NCBI GenBank assembly: GCA_022225965.2
Contig: JAKJXP020000070.1
Location: 1 to 64,000, forward strand
Source: Diatrype stigma
Lineage: Eukaryota; Ascomycota; Sordariomycetes; Xylariales; Diatrypaceae
Direction of reading: 5' to 3'
Length of the DNA: 64,000 nucleotides
In this document: one piece after another, positions 52,331 through 63,084 of the stretch
Layout: every line of letters starts with the position of its first letter
How positions within the stretch are numbered: position 1 is the stretch's first letter
Position numbers and translations under genes: made by a program
The notes under the pieces: generated by a model
Seen by the model: the letters and a program-made list of their open reading frames with translations, nothing else
What the model was told of the DNA's origin: nothing
The model's database searches: none

Positions 52331-55306
52331 ATGGAGAGCAAGAGGAAAGCGAGTAGCGGCATGAATGGACATGAGGCAGGATCTGATACTCCTGATCGAG
52401 CTGCGAAGCGTCGCAAACTACAAGAGGTCAGTTGATATCCTTCATTTGCATCCTATGTCAGGAGTGCGCGTATTGCATGCAGACGACCACAAATCCTCGG
52501 AACGCGCAAGTGCGTGTAAAGAAGAGAAGGGATAGGATATGAAAAGGCGAGAGAAAAGATGGGGTTTGTTGTAGAGTTGGAGCGAGTGGAGTTTGAGTTG
52601 AAGCTGCAACGCCATGCTATGTCATGCTATGCCATGCTATGCTATGCTATACTAAAAGCCGCTCTCATTCAATCAACCACTGGCTCTAGCTGCTCTCCCA
52701 GGCTCCGAGGCTCCCAGCTTCAAGCTGGGCTTATGGGCTTATAAACCCCATCCCGATCCTTCGGAATATTGTCTGCTATGTCGCTCTACCCCGTCTGTAC
52801 AGCCATGCCTACTCTCGTGCCTCCACAATTTAACATATCCACGCCATTCCATTCTATCGGTTCAACTTACATAAACTGACAATTCTACGATGTATAGGAA
52901 TTCGGTGATCTCTCAAAAGGGGAAACCCCTGAATCAACAACTGCTTACGGGTTGCATATTCTCGAGTCTATTCGTTCAACCACGGACAAGAAGTATGTTA
53001 TATGTCGGAAAGCTTGCACTATTCTCAACTCATACACTTTAGGGATGAGCTACAGAATCTCCTAAAAACCCGGAGCATGCGCATTACCCTTTCCCCAGTG
53101 TGTCCAAACACTCGATGAGCTACCTAGCTAATACTGTTCTTTCTGCAGCGGTCGCCTCGTTTCACCTTTCTTCGAGACTCTGCCTTCCCGTAGCAAGGAT
53201 CCCGAGTATTACAAAAAGATCCGACTACCTCTCTCCTTGCAGATAATTGAGCGCAAACTAAGAGATGGGACCTATCCAAACCTTTCTGTTCTGGAGAGTG
53301 ATTTCAAGCGTCTTGTTTCTAACGCCAAGGAAACCAATACTCGACAATCCGAGGCCTTCAGTGATGCAGAACGTGTGCGCAAAGCTGTCAGCAACCTTAT
53401 GGTCAAGCAAAATCCAGCCTACAAGTCCGGTAACTACCAAGCTGTTGCCACACCATTACCGCCAAGCCCTGGCCCTGATGGTGGAGAGGATGAAGATGAG
53501 GACGAGGAAGAAGATGCGGAGGGTGAGGAAGATGTGGAATTGAACGCCACCTCGGACACTGGTGCGAACGCAGAAGCAGATGAAGATGATGCTGAAGGCG
53601 AAGAGGAAGATGGCGAGGAAGAGGGTGAGGAAGAAGGTGAGGAAGATGGGGACGGAGAAGAACAAGGCGAGAACGAAGAAGACGAAGATGAAGGCGAGGA
53701 GGCCGATGATGGCGACGATGATGATCCCAAGCCGCGTCGTATAATAAGACGAGGGCGAGGACGGAGGCGAGGACCAGCACCAGGCCGATCAGCAAGAGGC
53801 TCTGTTGCTTCTACTCAGAAATCTACTCGGAAAGCTACTCCTAGTGCTAAGATCAGAACACAATCCGAAGAGACGGGTTATAAGGGTCTCACTTTTCAGC
53901 AAGCACAGGAGAAAATTGTCGAGGACACAATTAAGATGTCGGACGAGGCGTAAGTTCAGCGGCCCTGAGAGCAAGTGGTTCATACTAATTCAGCCTCTAG
54001 TGGCGGTTACTATTTCGAGCCTTTCGTGTTCCTGCCACCTCGCACTCTCAAGGACTACTACGAGGTCATTGCAGAGCCTCTGTCGTTGAAAGCCTTCCAG
54101 AAACAGGTTCGGGGACAACATGGCCGAGAAAAAGCAACGTATATCAGCGATTTCAAGAACTGGGCCGCATTTGAGGATCAGGCGAGCCTAATCTGGAAGA
54201 ACGCGTACCATTACAATGAGGATGGCAGCGAGATTTTCGTCATGGCTCAAGAGTTAGAAGTACGTCTCTTGGCAAATCGTATGAGCCAGCATGGTACTGA
54301 CCTGTGCAGGAACACTTCAAAAAGCTTATAGAAGAGGCCAAACAACACGTACCGGATCCGCCACAACCCAAGATCAAGCTCAAGGTACCGCAGAGTTCTG
54401 AAACCCCGGCGCATCCTAAGAAGATTACGATCCATGTCGGTGGCAAGACGAGCGCTACAGGATCACCAGCGCCGGCGACAGCACAATCTGGCGAGGCCGA
54501 AAAGCCCCGTAATGGCACACCTGTCTTGAGAAATCCTTTCGGCGGAACCCCTAGCGGGTCTCTGAATCTCGGTCAGCTTGACAAGGCCAGGAGCCTGTCA
54601 GCATCCGCTCCTTCGCCAAGTCCTTCTGCAGTAGGTGTGGTAAAGCCCGAAGAGGTTGCTCGGGCTTCGCCTGCCATCATGCCGCAGTCGGGCACCACGA
54701 CGTTTCAGCAATTTGCACCTCCCATTATGCCTCCTTCAGGTCCAGTGCCCAATGTTGCAGTTCCACAACCGCCTCCGCCGCCGAAACCAACAGCTACCGA
54801 TATCATCGAGGCCCAGAGATACCGACCCTACCCAATCAGTGAGTGCCTCATCCTCGAGTCTTAGCTTCACGCATTAACAAATCACAGGTGAATCCGAGGC
54901 TATCCTGCCCAGACTACAGATCGTCACCATTCATTCCGCACAGGCTGACAACCGGCTGGCGTTTACTATCCCTGCAAGCACGATTGAGTGTCAACAGGAG
55001 GTCACGCTTCATGTCCCTTCGACACATTACCGCGTTCAGATACGGCCTATGATCGCGTCATTTCTAGAGCCGCAACAGCGGGAGTGGAAACTCAATGTAC
55101 TGCATGGCACGGCGCGTCTATATCCAATGCCGGGCCAGTACGAGAAACGAACCGAGCCTGTGTTCGATGTTGTGCTCAACTATGGCGTGAACCGACTGGA
55201 CGTGTCCTTGGTAGCGGCACTTCCGAAAGGAGAGAAGGCGCCTAACGGTCTGACTATGGAGATGGAACGGTTCGTTGTTCACTTGAACTTGCTGAAACAT
55301 TCTTAG
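52331..55306 (+). CDS. Tandem-bromodomain protein, RSC4-like chromatin-remodelling subunit
   Basis: Six exons: 52331-52426, 52898-52992, 53149-53949, 54001-54259, 54310-54838 and 54888-55306 (732 aa). The N-terminus is basic (MESKRKASS..., AAKRRKLQE). Bromodomain 1 spans about residues 45-140 (GRLVSPFFETLPSRSKDPEY, YYKKIRLPLSLQIIERKL). A long Glu/Asp tract (about 160-235) and a basic RIIRRGRGRRRG patch follow. Bromodomain 2 lies at about 310-420 (GGYYFEPFVFLPPRTLKDYY, then YEVIAEPLSLKAF, and YHYNEDGSEIFVMA with the acetyl-lysine-contact Asn region). After a Pro/Ser-rich linker, the C-terminal domain of about 140 residues is typical of fungal RSC4 orthologues. RSC4 reads acetylated histone H3 within the RSC remodeller; that role is transferred from yeast. 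The exon 2-3 join gives DKNGRLVS. Confidence 0.88.
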
Positions 55307-55884
55307 CAATGGGCTACGACTCCCTGGTCATGGCGATGAACCGGTGGGCCGGATCATGGGGATATGATGGAATGAATCCGGATTCAGCAAATCGCTACTT
55401 ACGAGCTAAGTAATCAGATACTTCAAGCTTACAGTCAGCTTCGATCATGTACAGTGAAGGGTCTGTGTAACCTAAGGATTCTGTAAAGTTCCGCGTTGTG
55501 TTTTTCTTGTGTGGCTCCAACTACCCGGTGAGGTAGGGAAGATAGTGTGTTAGTATTATTATCAGTTGCCTTCCGGCATGAATGCACAGTCAGTTTTATG
55601 TAGTAGACCAAAGTCTGGAAAGAGCCCGTGTTGTTTACTTACCTAGGTACGCAGTATGTCCTCTGTAGGAATGCCACCAAATGTTCTTTGGCGTCGACAA
55701 TTCATGATATCGGGAGCTCTTATCGGACCAGATAAGACGTCCCTACGGAGTACATACAGCTCTCTGGTATGTATGTACAGTACGACGTTAGGTAGGTAGC
55801 TACATACAACTTACCTACTTTGCAGAGGTAGTGGACCCGTGGACCCGTGGACCTAAGCTCCTAAGCTGAGGGAAGCTGAGCTAC
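55307..55884. other. Intergenic region
   Basis: The 3' flank of the bromodomain gene. It contains CCTAGGTACG and GGTAGGTAGC motifs and three tandem GTGGACCC(G/T) units at about 55842-55868, next to the inverted-repeat element. Confidence 0.5.
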
Positions 55885-55917
55885 TGTACAAATCGGGTGT
55901 ACTAAGTATCCGAACAG
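55885..55917. repeat. Left 33-bp inverted repeat
   Basis: Identical to the reverse complement of 56730-56762. The match stops exactly at both borders. Confidence 0.93.
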
Positions 55918-56729
55918 GCTCTTATTTTCGCAAATTATTTAATAATACAACCACGCTTATATAATATAACCCAAAAATCTTACGGTATATAATTTTCGAT
56001 ATAAGGATTTATATAAGCATAAAGTTTTTTCATTTCTTTAATGCTTTATATGATATATTTAACTTTAAAATTTAAGACTTTTATTAACGATTTTATATAT
56101 ATAAACCATATAAGTAAATAAATCTTTAAAACCAAGAAGTATTTTGCGTTATATTCTTTATATAAAGATTTATATAATATTAAAAAAACGAAGTTATTAT
56201 TAACTTATTTTATTTTTAAATGATTTTTTAAAAAGTAAAGGTTTATAATACTTTATATGAAAATTATATATATAACTCTTTTAAAACCTATCCGATTAAG
56301 GTAAAACTTTATATATATGCTTTTAGTAATGAAATGTACTTATATATAAAATATCTTTTAAAAAGGTATAAATTTCGCGAAGATGCAAAATATTATACCT
56401 TAATTTTAAACGAGCTTTAAAAAGCGTAATAAAATTCGAATAAACTTGAACTTAATTTTATTATATAATTCATTAAATACAGTTTTACTATATATAAGCA
56501 TTAGCGTTTTAGCATTTTTATATAAGAAATAATTTATATATATATTTATAATAAAAATTCGTATATATTAAATTATTTAATATTAATATAAATATAACGA
56601 AATAAGTATTTTTAAAACCAGTATTATATTTCGTATATATAAATTTACCTTATATCTAATTTTTACATTTTAAGTAAATGTGGTTATTAAGTTATTTAAG
56701 TTATTAGTTGGTTGTATAGCTAAGATTTG

Positions 56730-56762
56730 CTGTTCGGATACTTAGTACACCCGATTTGTACA
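56730..56762. repeat. Right 33-bp inverted repeat
   Basis: The exact inverted partner of 55885-55917, ending 144 bp before the CFT1 start codon, so inside that gene's promoter region. Confidence 0.93.
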
Positions 56763-56906
56763 ATACTACGGTAATATCACTGCACGCAGGGGGGCACGTC
56801 GCTAACCTTCAACACGCCCACACCACGACAAGAGCCGATCGCCAGCACAAGGACAGTCAACAACATCACACCCAATTCCCACTGAAATGAAGCCGATAGA
56901 CCAAAA

Positions 56907-59900
56907 ATGCAATGCTATGCCGAGTTGACGCCTCCAACGGCCGTCACACACTCTTTGTGCTTGTCCTTCACATCCGCGCAAGCCAGTAACCTTGTTGTCG
57001 CAAAGGCATCGCTCCTCCAGATATTCACCACCAAATCAGTCTCTGCCGAGCTCGACAACGCCCAGGCCCAGAATGCCCAGTACCAATCCTCATCTCTCCA
57101 CGACCGCCCGACCGGCCATTATGACAGCCGTATCAACGATGACGATGGCCTCGAAGCCTCCTTCCTCGGAGGGGACTCGGTGCTCGTCCGGTCTGATCGG
57201 TCCAACTTCACGAAGCTGGTCCTCGTAGCTGAGTTTTCCCTCGCAGCATCTATCACAGGTCTTGCGCGTATCAAGGCCCACAACACCAAGTCTGGCGGAG
57301 AGGCTCTCTTGCTGTCCTTCCGGGATGCCAAGCTGAGCGTCGTGGAGTGGGACCCCGAGAACTACACACTATATACCACTTCCATCCACTACTATGAGCA
57401 GGAAGAGTTGCAAGGGAGCCCGTGGGCTGCTCCCTTGAGCCACCACGTCAACTTCCTAGCGGCAGATCCTGGCAGCCGATGTGCGGCGTTGAAGTTTGGG
57501 ATGCGCAATCTTGCAATCGTCCAGTTCAAATCGGCTGGCGAGGATGTAGAGATGGATGACTGGGATGAAGAGCTGGATGGGCCACGGCCAGTAAAAGAGT
57601 TGTCAACGACCCTCACAAATGGAACTAGCAGTACTGAAGAGACTCCTTATGCAACCTCATTTGTTCTACGACTCCCCAATCTTGACCCTAGTCTGATTCA
57701 TCCTGTGCATCTTGCCTTCCTACACGAGTATAGAGAGCCGACCTTTGGCATCCTCTCCTCCACTGCTGCCCCGTCTGCTGTTCTAGGCCGAAGAGATCAT
57801 CTCTCGTACACGGTCTTCACCTTGGACCTCCGGCAGAAAGCATCCACAACTATTCTCTCCGTCACAGGACTGCCTCAAGACCTATTCCGTGTCATAGCGA
57901 TGCCGGCCCCAGTCGGTGGAGCCCTTTTAGTCGGCACCAACGAGCTCATACACATTGACCAGTCCGGAAAGTCGCATGGTGTCGGAGTCAACCCCTTTGC
58001 CAAACAGTCTACGTCGTTTGGCCTAGTTGACCAGTCCGATCTGCACTTGAGACTTGAAGGGTGCGAGATTGAGTTTCTCTCAGCCGAGAATGGGGAGCTT
58101 CTCATGGTCCTCAACGACGGCCGTCTTGCTCTGATTACGTTTAGGATTGACGGTAGGACCGTCTCAGGCCTAGATGTGCGGATTCTCACGTCGGAATCGG
58201 ATGAGTCTATCATCCCTACCGCCGTGTCGACTCTCACCAAGCTCGGCAAATCATCCCTGTTTGTGGGGAGCGAGGATGCCGACTCACTCGTAATTGGATG
58301 GACGCGAAAACAGAACCAGGCCGGGAAGAAGAAAGCACGACTGCAGGAACCTATGCTAGACCTTGATCTAGACGACGAAGACCTAGACGATTTGGATGAC
58401 GATGACGATTTATATGGAGAGGACCCCGCGCCTACGAAACAGTCGACGGCCGCAACCACTGGCGCTGGCAGTAAAGGCGGAGAGCTGGTATTCCGTGTAC
58501 ATGACCGGCTCGTCAGTATTGCCCCTATCCGGGATTTCACCCTTAGCCAAACCACATCATCATTGAATGAGGAGGAGCAGAGGAATCAAGAGGGTGTTAC
58601 AAGCGACCTCAGCCTTGTTTGTGTCACGGGCCGTGGCAGCGCAACTTCCATCGCTATCCTGAATCGCCAAGTTCAACCACGAGTTATTGGGCAATTCGAA
58701 TTCCCCGAAGCTCGGGGGTTCTGGACAATGGCTGCACAGAAGCCCATACCCAAGGCGCTCCAGGGAGAGAAGGGGGCCTCGTCCATGGGTGGGGACTACG
58801 ATTCTTCGACGCAATACGATAGGTTCATGATTGTCTCGAAGATCGACCTGGATGGATACGAAACATCGGACGTGTACGCTCTGACTGGTGCCGGGTTCGA
58901 AGCGTTGGCTGGGACCGAATTCGAGCCGGCCGCCGGCTTCACAATCGAAGCCGGAACCATGGGAAATCATATGAGGGTCATCCAGGTGCTCAAGACGGCC
59001 GTGCATTGTTATGACGGAGGTAAGAGTTCTCCATAAGCCTTCGCTTTGCGCAAAAGCCTAACCATCAGACAGATTTTGGCCTTAGTCAGATTGTTCCGAT
59101 GCTAGATGAGGATACGGGTGCAGAGCCGAGAGTGAATAGCGCCAGTATTGCCGACCCCTTTCTCCTCTTGGTACGAGAGGACGCTAGCATCTTCGTTGCG
59201 AAGCTCGATAAGAATCTCGAGCTCGAAGAGCTGGAGAAGGAAGAAGGGCAGATCACCTCTACAAAATGGGCCGCCGGCTGTTTGTATGAGGATAAAACCG
59301 GGGTGTTCGTCAAAATGCAGAGCGACAAGGGCACCAGGCCTGGCGAGAACATAATGATGTTCTTACTGAGCAAGGCTGGTTGTCTCTATGTAAGAGCCCC
59401 TATATTATCCCAGATGGAGTGTTACTAACGAACTAGGTCTATGCTCTTCCCGATCTTTCCAACCCCGTATATGTAGCCGAAGGCTTATCATTCCTACCCC
59501 CAATACTCTCAGCAAATTATGCAGCAAAAAGGGGAACTGCCAAAGAGAATATAGTAGAAATTCTCATTGCGGACCTTGGTGATAACACCTCATGCTTCCC
59601 TTACTTAATTGTAAGCTTCAACTAACCCCCTTACACCTACACAGCACTAACACTACCTAATGCAGACCCGTCATGATAATGGTGATGTGACTATATACCA
59701 GCCGTTCCGGCTCCCCTCGGCAGATGCTACAGACATTTCCCATACGCTACATTTTCAGAAACTTCCAAATGCCGCCTTTGCTAGGGACCCTGAGGAAGTA
59801 GGGGAGGAAGAGGATGAGGAGCCTCGAAGAGCGACCCCTATGCGCCGATGCGAAAATATTGCCGGATACAAGGCTGTGTTCATCCCTGGAGATTCTCCGA

Positions 59901-61668
59901 GCTTCATTTTCAAATCGTCCAAGACGTTGCCTAAGGTCGTCGGATTGCAAGGTAGCGGAGTTCGCGGGATGAGCACATTTCACACCGAGGGCTGCGAGCG
60001 CGGTTTCATCTTCGCAGACTCGAAGGGGGTCGCGCGTGTCTCTCAAATACCATCAGGTGACACAACTTACACAGATATTGGTATGTCATTGAGAAAAATA
60101 CCTCTTGGTATAGATACGCACTTCATAACCCATCATCCGCCGTCGGGGATGTATGTGATGGGCTGCGATACGCTGGAACCCTTCGAGTTGCCCAAAGAGG
60201 ACGACTATCACAAAGAGTGGCAATATGAAAAGGACCTCACCTTCAAACCAATAGTCGAGCGTGGTGTAGTCAAGCTCCTGAACCCTGCGACATGGACTGC
60301 TATCGACACGGTCGAGATGGAATCCAACGAGATAGTGATGTGCGTTGAGACCCTGAACCTCGAGGTATCGGAGTCGACTCACGAATTGAAACACCTCATC
60401 GCCGTCGGTACCGCCATAACCCGAGGCGAGGACCTGCCGACCAAGGGACGCGTCTACGTGTACGATATCGTGACCGTGGTCCCCGAGCCGGGGCGCCCGG
60501 AGACCGACAAACGACTCAAGCTCGTCGCGAAGGAAGACATCCCGCGCGGCGCGGTCACCGCACTATCCGAGATCGGGACACAGGGCCTGATGCTAGTGGC
60601 GCAGGGCCAGAAATGCATGGTCCGCGGCCTGAAGGAGGATGGCACCCTCCTGCCCGTCGCTTTCATGGACATGAACTGCCACGTGACGGCGGTGCGCGAG
60701 CTGAAGGGGACGGGCCTCTGCCTCATGGCGGACGCCGTCAAGGGCGTCTGGTTCACGGGGTACACTGAGGAGCCCTATAAGATGATCCTCTTTGGAAAGA
60801 GCTCGACCACCCTCGAGGTGCTCACGGCCGACTTCCTGCCCAATGGCAACGACCTCCTCATCGTGGCCTGCGACGCGGACGGCGCCATCCACGTGCTCCA
60901 GTACGACCCAGAGCGTAAGTCACCATATTCACAACCCATGTCGTACACATGCAATGTAAAGTAAAGTAAAACAAGGCAAGAACCTCAACTAACAAATCAT
61001 TTCCTTCTCTTACAGACCCCAAGTCTCTCCAAGGCCACCTCCTACTCCACCGCACCACCTTCTCCGCGGGCGCCCACCCCCCCACAAAGACCAAGCTCCT
61101 CCCGCGCACGCTGTCGCCCAGCTCGGATTACCTGCAGTACCAGCAGCAGCAGCAACGCCACGCCGCCGCCGCCGCCAACGCCGCCAACGGCACTGGTGAC
61201 GATCTCGATCAAAGTTCTTCCGCACCGCCACCACCACCACCACCAGCATCCCTCCTCCTCCTCGCCTCCCCCACCGGCGTCCTCTCCACCCTCGTGCCCC
61301 TGACCGAGCCGCAGTACCGGCGCCTCTCGATCCTGTCGACGCAGCTCCTGTCCGCCCTGCCCCAGCACGCCTGCGGCCTCAACCCCCGCGACTACCGCGC
61401 CCCCGCCGCCGTGCTCTCCGCCGCCCCGCCGCCCGGCGCCAGCGCCGACAGCAGCAGCGGCGGTGGCGGCCGCGGCGGAGGCGGAGGCGGAGGCGGCGCG
61501 GGAGGCGGCAACGCCGTCATTGATGGCGCGCTGCTGGCGCGCTGGCCGGAGCTCGGCGCCGGTCGCAGGGCCGATGTCGCGGCTCGCGTGGGCTTTCATG
61601 TCGAGAGCGCGGATGTGCGGGAGATGTTGCGCGAGGTGGTGGGGTGGGGTGGGTTGGGCTATTTGTGA
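56907..61668 (+). CDS. CFT1: Cleavage and polyadenylation factor subunit CFT1 (CPSF160)
   Basis: A large beta-propeller scaffold of the pre-mRNA 3'-end cleavage and polyadenylation complex. Five exons: 56907-59019, 59073-59389, 59437-59610, 59666-60914 and 61016-61668 (1501 aa). The start MQCYAELTPPTAVTHSLCLS is the standard family N-terminus. Other marks are the acidic loop MLDLDLDDEDLDDLDDDDDL (about 484-503), CYDGDFGLSQIVPMLDEDTG across the first splice, and the C-terminal CPSF-A region (GRVYVYDIVTVVPEPGRP, IVACDADGAIHVLQYDPEHP, and VGFHVESADVREML at the end). Exon 5 is unusually G+C-rich and carries a Gln/Ala-rich stretch, a Pro run and a Gly-rich insertion (about 61453-61512). The 33-bp-ended element sits just upstream, between this gene and the bromodomain gene. 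Confidence 0.94.
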
Positions 61669-63084
61669 GCTTGTGTGGTGTAGTGAGAGAGGGAGGGAGG
61701 GAGGGAGGGGATAGGATATGGCATGAAAGGGTAGATAGGATAGGGTTAGCAGAGGGGAGGGTATTGTGTAGGTGAAGAAAATGAACGCTTCAGAGATGGA
61801 TGGATGGATGGATGGACAAGAGACAGACAAGACAGCCAGCTACTTGGCCAGGACCCAAGCACGAACGAGGAGTTGTGCTATCTTCTTACCTAGGTAGCGA
61901 GCTATCCGTCTACACATTGAATCCAGAGGTATTAATTAGACCAGCGCTCCTTTGTCTGGATGTCTGTCCGTCCGTGAATCTGTTCAGTCGGTCTTGTCTC
62001 TATTGACTTGCCTACCTACCTACCTAGATTGACATGGCTCCGTAAAGCTGGTATTAGATGACCTGCCTGCCCAACTAGCTATTGTGTTTGCTTGTATTAT
62101 CAATCCAGGGGTTTTCTTTCCCTTTGCTTATCTATTTATCATCTTGCCCTCGTCGCCGCGTTCTTTAGTTTTTTTCAGTAGTACGGGCGGGAAATGCAAA
62201 GTCACGGACATATTCAGGAACTCTGCGATTGCGAAACTTCTATTGGACTACCTATTATGGAGAAGAATAAAAACTGCGTTCCCTACCTGCCTGGGTTAGG
62301 CGGGTGAGGGGGGTATGTGCGTCCTATTACCAACGTCCAATATCGAAAACCATGTGATATATCAACAAACAATGTACTAAACAACCGACCGACCCTGTTT
62401 CCGTTGACCTGTTACCGTTGCCCTGTTTCCGTTGACCTGTTCCCCTTGCTCCCCTTAATTCTCACAACCCTTTTTTTTTTTCTTCTTTTTTTCTGTTTTC
62501 TTTCTCATAGCATCGGAATCATGATGCGATTCCATCCGGTCTGCAGTGGTGGGATGGTTATCCTCTGTTAGGATGATAATGAGCTAGCTGACTGCGTATA
62601 ATCAAGTCGTAATCATGGCCTCTGAGTAAACTTGGAAGACCTGCTGCTTAGGACTGTTGCTGAAGAAAAGAAAAGAAACAGTTGGCGGTAGTCGTAAAGA
62701 ATGGTTCGCCTCCTCCTCTAGGGAAGGCTGGCTGCCTTTGCCATCGCGGGATAATTGCAGCCTCGTTATCATAATGCGTAAAAAACAATCTCCCCCCCGG
62801 GCCAAGAATAAACCCCTTCCATGAAGCAGCGCACCAAATGCGCACAGAAAGAAACCACGGTTTTGAGGTGATTCGCGAAAAGTAGCCATCGTCATCGTAT
62901 GTCCATGGAATCATCATCGTGTATGTGCAGGGAATGGAGGTATGTGCCCCTTTATTTCCAATACAACCATCCAACACGTTTCATCGCCTATCCGCCCTCA
63001 TGGGCGAATATGTACCCTGGATATCGGGATAGTGAGACAGCCAACGTTGCCAAAGTGGCGTCGACGTGGTGAAGCAATCAGGCT
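61669..63084. other. Convergent intergenic region
   Basis: The 3' flanks of CFT1 and the Pal1 gene. It contains GGGA repeats at about 61687-61709, GGAT repeats at about 61795-61815 and pyrimidine tracts at about 62470-62500. No gene is supported. Confidence 0.5.

Larger units (their letters stand above)
55885..56762. mobile_element. Non-coding inverted-repeat element with very A+T-rich core (MITE-like or RIP-degraded transposon)
   Basis: Perfect 33-bp inverted repeats at 55885-55917 and 56730-56762 (outer part TGTACAAATCGGGTG) enclose about 810 bp of strikingly A+T-rich DNA without a usable open frame. Each end starts TGTA, so a TA target duplication inside TGTA/TACA fits a Tc1/mariner- or pogo-type insertion with 29-bp ends. 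The ends differ from those of the element at 4547-6375, so this is another family. The contrast between intact ends and a nearly G/C-free core suggests severe repeat-induced mutation, or a non-autonomous element. No transposase motif could be read. Confidence 0.78.

Noticed and set aside
53043..53100. Possible extra exon in the RSC4-like gene (DELQNLLKTRSMR)
   Set aside because: It has an acceptor and joins exon 2 in frame, but no donor restores the phase needed for exon 3; skipping it gives the expected DKNGRLVS junction.
53403..53795. Minus-strand poly-Ser/Leu/His frames
   Set aside because: Antisense of the Glu/Asp tract in the RSC4-like gene.
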